From assembly GCF_000374325.1 (NCBI RefSeq), contig NZ_KB894080.1:62001-126000 (forward strand): 64,000 bases of DNA, given 5' to 3'. This document shows positions 57,019 to 64,000 of this stretch, one piece after another. The first letter of the stretch is position 1; every line of letters begins with the position of its first letter. A program made the translations under genes and the position numbers. The DNA comes from Allofustis seminis DSM 15817 (GTDB lineage: Bacteria > Bacillota > Bacilli > Lactobacillales > Carnobacteriaceae_A). Below the pieces are notes generated by a model. The model was not told where the DNA came from. It saw only the letters and a list, made by a program, of their open reading frames with translations, and searched no databases.

Positions 57019-57915
57019 TTGATTGATAAATATGTTGCACAAGCTCCTACACAAGAAGCAGCCATTCAAAAAGGGCTCGAAGCGGTAGGCATTACGAAAG
57101 AAGAAGCAAAAATTACAGTTCAAGATCCAGGAAAAAAAGGTTTTTTAGGAATTGGACAACGTGATGCAATTGTTGTGGTGGAACGTCTCGAGAAGAAAGA
57201 CTTAGTGTCTGATCTTTTGGAACCTATTAAACCACTAGATGTTGCCCCTTCAAAACCTCAAGTAACTGCAAAAAAAGAAAATGAAACAAAAAAAGCAGCT
57301 GAAAATCTAACACCTGCACCAGAAAAAGATAAGGTACAAGCTACAGAACATGCGCAAACAGCTAAAAAAGATGAGGTGCAAAGTGCCAAATCAGCTACAG
57401 ATAATCTACATAATGAAGAATATGAAGAAACAATGATTCCAGCTGAACAAGATCAAGCTGCAATTGAGGCAATTGCTGATTATTTAGAAATGATTGTCCG
57501 CGCAATGAAGATTGATGATGTTGAAGTATTTGTCAGTCGCGTTGACAACTTTGTAACTTATGATATTGAAACGGAAAGCGCGGGGCTTGTCATTGGTCGC
57601 CATGGGAAAGTATTGAATGGTCTACAAATTCTTGCCCAAAATCATATGCACCAACTAGCACATAGCAAACTTTTTGTAAAAGTTGATGCAGAAAAATATC
57701 GTGAACGTCGCAAAAGTACGGTTGAAAGATTAGCTGATCGTACAGCAGAAAAAGTTGTCCAAACAGGTCAACGCGTATCACTCAACCCGATGCCAGCACA
57801 TGAACGTAAACAAATTCATCGCTATTTAAATCATTATACGGGAGTTCAAACGTACTCAGAAGGCAAAGAGCCTTACCGTTATCTCGTCGTTGAGCCATTA
57901 GACGATGAAGAATAA
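57019..57915 (+). CDS. jag: RNA-binding protein KhpB/Jag
   Basis: This protein of about 298 residues has an N-terminal Jag-N domain (EAAIQKGLEAVGITKEEAKITVQ... GKKGFLGIG), a Lys/Ala/Glu-rich disordered linker (about 80-145), a KH domain (about 150-225 with GLVIGRHGKVLNGLQIL) and a C-terminal R3H domain (NPMPAHERKQIHRYL). It partners KhpA in RNA binding and cell elongation control. TTG at 57019 is chosen because ggagg ends eight bases upstream. The ATG at 57004 contains that Shine-Dalgarno and has none of its own. Confidence 0.92.
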   Translation: MIDKYVAQAPTQEAAIQKGLEAVGITKEEAKITVQDPGKKGFLGIGQRDAIVVVERLEKKDLVSDLLEPIKPLDVAPSKPQVTAKKENETKKAAENLTPAPEKDKVQATEHAQTAKKDEVQSAKSATDNLHNEEYEETMIPAEQDQAAIEAIADYLEMIVRAMKIDDVEVFVSRVDNFVTYDIETESAGLVIGRHGKVLNGLQILAQNHMHQLAHSKLFVKVDAEKYRERRKSTVERLADRTAEKVVQTGQRVSLNPMPAHERKQIHRYLNHYTGVQTYSEGKEPYRYLVVEPLDDEE

Positions 57916-57926
57916 TTAACGAAAAG

Positions 57927-57972
57927 GGCAACGCGCTCGTTCAAGACGAATGAATGAAGCGTTGCCTATTTT
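57927..57972 (+). terminator. Probable terminator after jag
   Basis: An 8-bp stem (ggcaacgc / gcgttgcc) with a roughly 24-base loop is followed by a short T-rich stretch (tattttgg). Strength is moderate and some readthrough into the next gene is likely. Confidence 0.5.
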
Positions 57973-57996
57973 GGCTATTTAAGGAGGATATCACCC

Positions 57997-59268
57997 TTGA
58001 AAGACAATATTGCACTGAATGCTTTCTTGATTTTAATTTTTATATTAATGTCTGCTTTTTTCTCAGCAAGCGAAAGTGCTTTTACTTCTATTAATTTAAT
58101 ACGCTTAAAATCTCAAGCAGATAAAGGCGACCAAAAAGCGGTTTTGATATTAAAATTGCGCGAACAGTTTGACTGGTTATTGTCGGGTATTTTAATTGGT
58201 AATAATATCGTCAATATTGGCGCGTCCGCAGTGGCAACGACTTTATTTTTACAATTATCGCCAGAATATGGCGGAGTCATCTCTACTATTGCCATGACTA
58301 TTTTAATTTTAATTTTTAGTGAAATTACGCCGAAAACGATTGCGACTGAACATTCAGAAGGTGTAGCACGAACTTTTGCGCCATTTTTACGATTAATCTT
58401 ACTTATTTTGTCGCCATTTATTTGGGTGCTTTCAAAGTTGACGAATTTAATTGTATCTTTGTTCAAAAAAGAACAAGAAGATATTGTCAGTGATGAAGAA
58501 CTTTTCTCATTAGTTGACCGTGCAGAGCAGACAGGTAATTTGAGCGATTATGAACGGCGTCTTATTCGTTCAGCCATTGCTTTTGACGATATGGAAGTGT
58601 CTGGTGTCTTGACGCCGCGAATGGACATTGAAGGATTCAGTATTCATGATGATTTAGAGAAAATAAAAGAAGTTGTCTATTCAAATAATCATTCTCGCCT
58701 CATTGTCTATGATGAAACAATTGATGATGTATTAGGATTTATTCATGAAAAAACATTCAGCCGTTATATGCTTAATTTGTTGGAAGAAAAGGTCAGCTTG
58801 CAAGATTTGATTATGGAAGTCATTTATGCACCGCCAACAACACGCATTAGTAAGCTGCTTACATTGATGCAAGGGACGCATTTGCATATGGCGGTGATCA
58901 AAGATGAGTATGGGGGAACAGTTGGAATTGTGACAATGGAAGATGTGCTTGAAGCACTTGTGGGCGAGATCTGGGATGAGGGCGATGTACGCCATGATGA
59001 CGTTGTCCAAATCAAAGAAAATATTTATGAAGTTGTAGCGGATATGAATTTGAAGAAATTTATGAAACAATTCGGCATTGTGCCAGATCGTACGTTTGAA
59101 TCGACACGCGTGAGTGGCTTCTTTATTGAACTTCTTGACCGCATTCCTGAAAAAGGCGATCAAATCACTTATGGTCCTGTCAGCTTAACTGTGAATAAAA
59201 TGGTGGAAGATCGTGTTTTAAGTTTTTTGGTATCACCCATTAATAAACATAAGAAAAGAGAAGACTAA
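57997..59268 (+). CDS. CNNM/CorC (HlyC-type) membrane protein with CBS pair
   Basis: This 423-residue protein has a DUF21/CNNM membrane domain (about 1-190; FFSASESAFTSINLIRLKSQA, GNNIVNIGASA, FSEITPKTIA). A CBS pair (about 205-335; MTPRMD-like LTPRMDIEGF and DEYGGTVGIVTMEDVLEALVGEI) and a C-terminal CorC_HlyC domain follow. Family members are magnesium exporters or influence Mg/Co resistance; older hemolysin labels are misleading. The TTG start at 57997 follows aaggaggatatcaccc. It is placed between jag and mnmE together with folC. Confidence 0.88.
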   Translation: MKDNIALNAFLILIFILMSAFFSASESAFTSINLIRLKSQADKGDQKAVLILKLREQFDWLLSGILIGNNIVNIGASAVATTLFLQLSPEYGGVISTIAMTILILIFSEITPKTIATEHSEGVARTFAPFLRLILLILSPFIWVLSKLTNLIVSLFKKEQEDIVSDEELFSLVDRAEQTGNLSDYERRLIRSAIAFDDMEVSGVLTPRMDIEGFSIHDDLEKIKEVVYSNNHSRLIVYDETIDDVLGFIHEKTFSRYMLNLLEEKVSLQDLIMEVIYAPPTTRISKLLTLMQGTHLHMAVIKDEYGGTVGIVTMEDVLEALVGEIWDEGDVRHDDVVQIKENIYEVVADMNLKKFMKQFGIVPDRTFESTRVSGFFIELLDRIPEKGDQITYGPVSLTVNKMVEDRVLSFLVSPINKHKKRED

Positions 59269-60555
59269 ATGAGCAAAAAAAAATGGCTAGAGATGGTACA
59301 AAAAAGTCGCGGGACACATGGCAGAAAAGATCTGTCAATGATGAAGAAGTTAATGGATGCATTGGACCATCCTGAAAGAAAAGCGCGCTATATTCATGTT
59401 GCAGGCACTAATGGCAAAGGGTCAACAAGCGCTTTTTTAACTTCAATTTTGACAGAAGCAGGATATTCTGTCGGCTTATTTACTTCGCCGCACTTAGAAA
59501 GTATTTGCGAACGCATTCGCTTGAATGGTGAGTTGATTGATGAAGCAGAATTTGAGCATTTGATGGAAAAAGTCGGAATGGTTGCTCTTAAAATTGAAGC
59601 AGAAGTTAATCGACGTTACTCGGCATTTGAGCTTATTACAGCGGCTGCCTTTTTATATTTTGCAAAAAAAGCCCCTGATGTCGTGCTACTTGAAGTTGGT
59701 GTTGGCGGACGCTTAGATGGAACAAATGTTATTCCTGCTGAAAATGTCTATGCAACGGTTGTAACATCAATTGGGCTAGATCATATGGGCGTGTTAGGAG
59801 ATACTGAAGAAGCGATTGCCTTTGAAAAGGCAGGAATTTTTAAAGCGGGAGTTCCAGCATTTATTGGGGACTTCAAGCCAAGCATTTATGCTGTCTTTGC
59901 TGAACGTGCCGCAGCACTTAATATTCCGCTTTATAAAGTAGATTCTTCTAAAAAAGTACTTGCGCCAAAAATTACGCCATATTTCACCCAGAAATTTACT
60001 TATGCACAAGTCCCTTATGAAATTCAGCTACTTGGCATCCATCAAACAGAAAATGCTGCACTAGCAATTATTGTGGCGGATTATCTTGCACATCATGGAT
60101 TTCACTTGGAATTATCAACAATTCAAAAAGGACTGCGCCAAGCATTTTGGGCAGGACGCATGGAAAAAATACTTGATCACCCCTTATTCTTTATTGATGG
60201 GGCACACAATGAAATTGCTGTGAGACGATTAGTTGAAACATTAAAAGAACAATTTGAAATAGATCATTTTTCTTTTGTTATTGGTATGATGAAAGATAAA
60301 GCGTACGAAAAAATGATTGATTTAGTTTGGGAGATGGCGGACCGCTTTATTGTTGTTAGTCCAGATGAAGTTCGTGGATTTGATGCAAAAGCAGTAGCGC
60401 AACAATTGGCACATCGTGGAAAAGAAGCTATCTATGCCCAAGATGCACAGGAAGTTCGCCAAATGATTGAACAAGATATTAATAAAGATGCTATTTGGAT
60501 TCAATTTGGCTCACTTTATTTGGTAGGCGCCTTAAAAAAGGCTTTTAAAAAATAA
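59269..60555 (+). CDS. folC: Folylpolyglutamate synthase / dihydrofolate synthase family
   Basis: This 428-residue Mur-ligase-type enzyme adds glutamate to folates. The P-loop is HVAGTNGKGSTSAFL; TSPHLESICERIRLNG, LEVGVGGRLDGTNVI and the C-terminal IDGAHNE are family motifs. The ATG directly follows the stop codon of the CorC-type gene, with the ribosome binding site (agagaag) inside it, so the two are coupled. Whether it also has dihydrofolate synthase activity cannot be told. Confidence 0.93.
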   Translation: MSKKKWLEMVQKSRGTHGRKDLSMMKKLMDALDHPERKARYIHVAGTNGKGSTSAFLTSILTEAGYSVGLFTSPHLESICERIRLNGELIDEAEFEHLMEKVGMVALKIEAEVNRRYSAFELITAAAFLYFAKKAPDVVLLEVGVGGRLDGTNVIPAENVYATVVTSIGLDHMGVLGDTEEAIAFEKAGIFKAGVPAFIGDFKPSIYAVFAERAAALNIPLYKVDSSKKVLAPKITPYFTQKFTYAQVPYEIQLLGIHQTENAALAIIVADYLAHHGFHLELSTIQKGLRQAFWAGRMEKILDHPLFFIDGAHNEIAVRRLVETLKEQFEIDHFSFVIGMMKDKAYEKMIDLVWEMADRFIVVSPDEVRGFDAKAVAQQLAHRGKEAIYAQDAQEVRQMIEQDINKDAIWIQFGSLYLVGALKKAFKK

Positions 60556-60592
60556 GCCTAGACTTTAGGCATTTTAGGGTTGCCTTTTTTGC
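60552..60592 (+). terminator. Terminator after folC
   Basis: Overlapping hairpins are possible: gccta / taggc, or aggc / gcct running straight into six T residues. It begins at the folC stop codon. Confidence 0.55.
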
Positions 60593-60648
60593 CAAACATG
60601 ATAAAATAAGCTTGCATAAAAATAAATAAATCAGAGAAGTGGTGAAAG

Positions 60649-60703
60649 CACTCCTCTACTTTTTGCACCAGTTGTGTGTGAGAGTAGATGTAGTGTTTTT
60701 TTT
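60649..60703 (+). terminator. Terminator-like hairpin in the mnmE leader (candidate attenuator)
   Basis: A stem of cact-cc-tctact against agtaga-tgt-agtg with a 22-base loop is followed by eight T residues, 29 bases before the mnmE start. A TTGCCT-N16-TAAAAT promoter candidate (60580-60607) lies upstream. A small competing hairpin (agtg / cact, about 60638-60652) shares the left arm. Confidence 0.5.
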
Positions 60704-60731
60704 ATGAATTGATGTAGGAAGGAGAGAGACA

Positions 60732-62120
60732 ATGACCAATCAATATGTGGATGATACCATTGCTGCTATTTCGACCCCTCCAGGAGAAGGGGGCATTAGT
60801 ATCGTTCGTCTAAGCGGTGGCGATGCGCTTGCGATTGCGGACAAATTGTATCATATGGGACGAAAATCATTAAAAAATCAGGATTCTCATACCATTCATT
60901 ATGGTTATATTATGGACGGTGATGAGCGTGTCGATGAAGTGATGGTCTCCATTATGAAAGCTCCAAGAACATATACAGTGGAAGATGTTGTAGAAATTAA
61001 TACACATGGAGGAATGGTTGCAACGCAGCGTGTGTTGGAATTGTGCTTGAAAGCGGGGGCACGATTAGCAGAACCTGGTGAATTCACTAAGCGCGCTTTT
61101 TTGAATGGACGGATTGACTTATCGCAAGCAGAAGCGGTAATGGATGTTATTCAAGCTAAAACGGATCGTGCCATGAAAGTTGCAATGAAGCAACTACAAG
61201 GGAATCTAGCAGAACAAATACGAATTTTGCGTCAACAGATCTTAGCGACCTTGGCTCAAGTGGAAGTTAACATTGACTATCCTGAATATGATGACATTGA
61301 AGAGATGACGACAGCACTAATCGAAAAAGAAGCACGAAATGTTCAAGCAAAAATCAATGACATGCTTCAAGGGGCACGCGAAGGAAAAATATTGCGCGAT
61401 GGCTTAAAAGCAGCAATTGTAGGCCGACCTAATGTTGGAAAAAGCAGTCTGCTCAATACATTATTAAAAGAAGAAAAAGCGATCGTTACGAATATTGAAG
61501 GGACAACACGTGATGTGATTGAAGAATTCATTAATATTAAAGGAGTGCCTTTGCATCTTATTGATACAGCAGGTATCCGCGATACAGAAGATATTGTAGA
61601 AAAAATTGGTGTCGAGCGCAGTCGTGAAGTTATTGAAGAAGCAGATCTTATTTTATTGGTAATTGATCAAAGTAGCCCGCTAACAGCTGAAGATATTGCA
61701 CTATTAGAACAAACTGAAAAGATGGAGCGTCTGGTGCTTTTGAATAAGCAGGATCTTGCGCCACAGTTGGATCTTGACACGCTTATGTCATATGTTGAAC
61801 CAGCAGAAGTGATTGAATTGTCCTTAATGAAAAAGTCAGGAGTAGACCGCTTAGAAGAGAAAATTGCTGCTTTATTTTTCAGTGGAAAAACAGCGCTTCA
61901 TGGGGCACAGCTAGTGTCTAACATTCGCCATATTGCATTGCTTGAAAAAGCAAACCAAGCACTTGATGATGTCTTGTTGGGAATAGAGCAAGGCATGCCA
62001 GTAGATCTTGTTCAAATCGATTTTACGAGTGCTTGGGAATTGTTGGGAAATATTACAGGGGAGACGGTTCAAGATGAGTTGCTCGATCAACTCTTTAGTC
62101 GTTTTTGCCTTGGGAAATAG
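60732..62120 (+). CDS. mnmE: tRNA modification GTPase MnmE
   Basis: This 462-residue GTPase works with MnmG to install cmnm5 at wobble U34 of certain tRNAs. It has an N-terminal folate-binding domain ([22 protein letters not shown]) and a helical domain. The inserted G domain has G1 [13 protein letters not shown]3 [10 protein letters not shown] and G4 NKQD. The C-terminal FCLGK carries the conserved cysteine. The ribosome binding site aggaaggagagag is strong. mnmG follows after about 95 bases. Confidence 0.97.
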   Translation: MTNQYVDDTIAAISTPPGEGGISIVRLSGGDALAIADKLYHMGRKSLKNQDSHTIHYGYIMDGDERVDEVMVSIMKAPRTYTVEDVVEINTHGGMVATQRVLELCLKAGARLAEPGEFTKRAFLNGRIDLSQAEAVMDVIQAKTDRAMKVAMKQLQGNLAEQIRILRQQILATLAQVEVNIDYPEYDDIEEMTTALIEKEARNVQAKINDMLQGAREGKILRDGLKAAIVGRPNVGKSSLLNTLLKEEKAIVTNIEGTTRDVIEEFINIKGVPLHLIDTAGIRDTEDIVEKIGVERSREVIEEADLILLVIDQSSPLTAEDIALLEQTEKMERLVLLNKQDLAPQLDLDTLMSYVEPAEVIELSLMKKSGVDRLEEKIAALFFSGKTALHGAQLVSNIRHIALLEKANQALDDVLLGIEQGMPVDLVQIDFTSAWELLGNITGETVQDELLDQLFSRFCLGK

Positions 62121-62215
62121 CATATAATACAACTCAAATGACCCCAAAAGGTGCAAATAGTGCATTAAAACAATTCATAAAATATAAATCTAACCTAAAA
62201 GGAAGTAGGAAAGCC

Positions 62216-64000
62216 ATGCAAGACAAAGTAAAAATTTATCCATCAGAACCTTATGACGTGATTGTCGTAGGAGCAGGTCATGCAGGAGTAGAAGCGGCAC
62301 TTGCGGCAGCGCGAATGGGACAAAAAACGATGCTTATGACCATTCATTTAGATAAAGTGGCTTTTATGCCATGTAACCCCGCCATTGGAGGTCCCGCTAA
62401 AGGTATCGTGGTGCGTGAAGTAGATGCCTTAGGTGGCGAAATGGGACGCAATACCGACAAAACCTATGTGCAAATGCGCATGCTCAATACTGCAAAAGGA
62501 CCAGCAGTGCGTGCTTTACGTGCACAATCTGACAAAAATTATTATTCAAGAAATATGAAAAAAGTGCTAGAAGAGACAGAAAATCTGACACTTCGTCAAG
62601 GGCTTGTCAATGAATTAATTGTTGAAGATGGTGTGATTAAAGGAATTATTACAAGTACAGGGGCACGTCATCAAGCAAAAGCAGTCGTCTTAACGACTGG
62701 CACGTCAAGTCGAGGTGAGATTGTAATTGGCGAACTAAAATATTCCAGTGGTCCAGATAATACATTGCCTTCTGTTCGCTTATCAGAGAATTTATTGGAA
62801 TTAGGATTTGAATTGGATCGCTTCCAAACGAGTACACCACCACGCATTCATGACCGTTCAATTCATTATGAAGCTATTGAAGAGCAACCTGGACATAAAG
62901 AGCCGAATCATTTCAGCTTTGAGACACCAGATAAAGCATATCGTCAAGATCAATTATCATGCTGGTTAACTTATACAAATGAGCAGACGCATCAAATTAT
63001 TCAAGATAATTTAGATCGTACTTATACTTATTCTGGAGAATTCGCAGTGGGTCCAAGATATTGTCCAACGATTGAAGACAAGATTGTCCGTTTTCATGAT
63101 AAACCGCGCCATCTACTCTTTTTAGAACCAGAAGGCGATAATTCCCACGAAATCTATGTTCAAGGTATGTCTACCGCAATGCCTGAAGAAGTGCAACTGG
63201 ACATTTTGCGCTCTATTAAAGGACTTGAAGATGTGGAATTGATGCGGACGGGTTATGCGATTGAATATGATATTATTTTGCCGCACCAATTGCGCCCTTC
63301 TCTTGAAACTAAATTAGTGCATGGTTTATTTAGTGCAGGTCAAATTAATGGAACGAGTGGCTATGAAGAAGCAGCAGGACAAGGTATTATTGCAGGAATT
63401 AATGCTGCACGCTACACACAAGGAAAAGAACCATATGTTATGAAACGTAATGAAGGCTACATTGGTGTGATGATTGATGACCTTGTAACGAAAGGAACGG
63501 TTGAACCTTACCGTCTACTTACAAGCCGGGCTGAATATCGTCTGCTTTTACGTCATGACAATGCAGATTTCCGCTTAACAGAAAAAGGTCATGAATTAGG
63601 ACTTGTTTCTGATGAACGTTATGAACGCTTTTTGCTAAAAAAACAACGAATTGAAGCGGAACTTGAGCGACTGACACAGTTACGTTTGCGTCCGAAAGAT
63701 GTCGCTGCTTTGTTGGAAGAAAAAGGAGAAAAACCATTAAAAGATGGTATCTTAGCTTATGATTTCTTACGTAGACCTAATATTCAATATGCTGAAATTG
63801 CACAACTTTTCCCAGCAGAAGTAGCACTTGATCGCCATGAACAAGAACAAATTGATATTCGTATTAAGTATGAAGGCTATATCGAAAAATCTTTGCAAAA
63901 AGTGGAACAGATGAAACGCATGGAAGATAAAACTATTCCATCTTTTATCGATTATCACCAAATCAATAGTCTAAAAGCCGAAGCAGTCGAGCGCCTTGAA
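62216..64000 (+). CDS. mnmG: tRNA modification enzyme MnmG (3' end outside window)
   Basis: 595 codons are open to the window edge, out of about 625-635 usual for the family. This FAD-dependent partner of MnmE has the dinucleotide motif [66 protein letters not shown] and [32 protein letters not shown]. The ATG at 62216 follows aaggaagtaggaaagcc. The gene is truncated only by the end of the window. Confidence 0.97.
   Translation, partial: MQDKVKIYPSEPYDVIVVGAGHAGVEAALAAARMGQKTMLMTIHLDKVAFMPCNPAIGGPAKGIVVREVDALGGEMGRNTDKTYVQMRMLNTAKGPAVRALRAQSDKNYYSRNMKKVLEETENLTLRQGLVNELIVEDGVIKGIITSTGARHQAKAVVLTTGTSSRGEIVIGELKYSSGPDNTLPSVRLSENLLELGFELDRFQTSTPPRIHDRSIHYEAIEEQPGHKEPNHFSFETPDKAYRQDQLSCWLTYTNEQTHQIIQDNLDRTYTYSGEFAVGPRYCPTIEDKIVRFHDKPRHLLFLEPEGDNSHEIYVQGMSTAMPEEVQLDILRSIKGLEDVELMRTGYAIEYDIILPHQLRPSLETKLVHGLFSAGQINGTSGYEEAAGQGIIAGINAARYTQGKEPYVMKRNEGYIGVMIDDLVTKGTVEPYRLLTSRAEYRLLLRHDNADFRLTEKGHELGLVSDERYERFLLKKQRIEAELERLTQLRLRPKDVAALLEEKGEKPLKDGILAYDFLRRPNIQYAEIAQLFPAEVALDRHEQEQIDIRIKYEGYIEKSLQKVEQMKRMEDKTIPSFIDYHQINSLKAEAVERLE

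Overview
The window is a replication-origin region of a low-GC Gram-positive bacterium, most likely a member of Lactobacillales whose genus I cannot name. Supporting features are the gene order rpmH-dnaA-dnaN-yaaA-recF-gyrB-gyrA, the rpsF-ssb-rpsR / gdpP-rplI-dnaB block, the walRKHIJ-htrA-rlmH block, a mevalonate pathway for isoprenoids, lipoteichoic-acid-type glycolipid glycosyltransferases, strong GGAGG ribosome binding sites and frequent TTG/GTG starts. Thiolase and HMG-CoA reductase are separate genes, not the fused MvaE of Enterococcus. I saw no rRNA, tRNA, insertion sequence, prophage or CRISPR array.

Layout. 1-27.4 kb is metabolic and accessory. It holds a YoaK-like membrane protein, a YtxH protein, mevalonate genes (mvaS, thiolase, mvaA) with mscL, a zinc alcohol dehydrogenase, glpK and a three-gene glycolipid cluster. 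Next come an ABC importer with an FmdE-like partner, Rae1, an acetamidase-family protein, trpS and a Na/Pi cotransporter. The block ends with a MacB-type ABC exporter that has a very long coiled coil and an adjacent alpha/beta hydrolase, and a uracil permease. 27.5-36.5 kb, all on the minus strand, carries a D-2-hydroxyacid dehydrogenase, rlmH, an intergenic DnaA-box cluster, a lipoprotein HtrA and the WalRK cell-wall control operon. 36.7-37.5 kb is a short plus-strand pair. 37.5-54.8 kb, minus strand, carries dnaB, rplI, gdpP, rpsR, ssb, rpsF, a wall-anchored C69 peptidase, gyrA, gyrB, recF, yaaA, dnaN and dnaA. The origin lies at about 54.8-55.15 kb, with a second DnaA-box pair between dnaA and dnaN. 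55.4-64 kb, plus strand, carries rpmH, rnpA, yidC, jag, a CorC-type protein, folC, mnmE and a truncated mnmG. Genes near the origin therefore point away from it on both arms.

How it works together. DnaA acts at the origin and probably also at the distal box cluster near rlmH. Three ParB-type parS palindromes lie in the rpsF-ssb and rpsR-gdpP gaps, so origin segregation is encoded here even though parA/parB are outside the window. WalRK with WalH/I/J and HtrA monitor the envelope, while GdpP sets c-di-AMP. YidC, RnpA and L34 form the usual origin-proximal block.

The least explained loci are the importer with the FmdE-like protein (12.4-15.4 kb), the glycolipid cluster with an embedded TVP38-type membrane protein (9.1-12.2 kb), the MacB-like exporter plus hydrolase (20.3-25.9 kb), and the wall-anchored C69 peptidase with G5-like repeats (43.4-45.6 kb).
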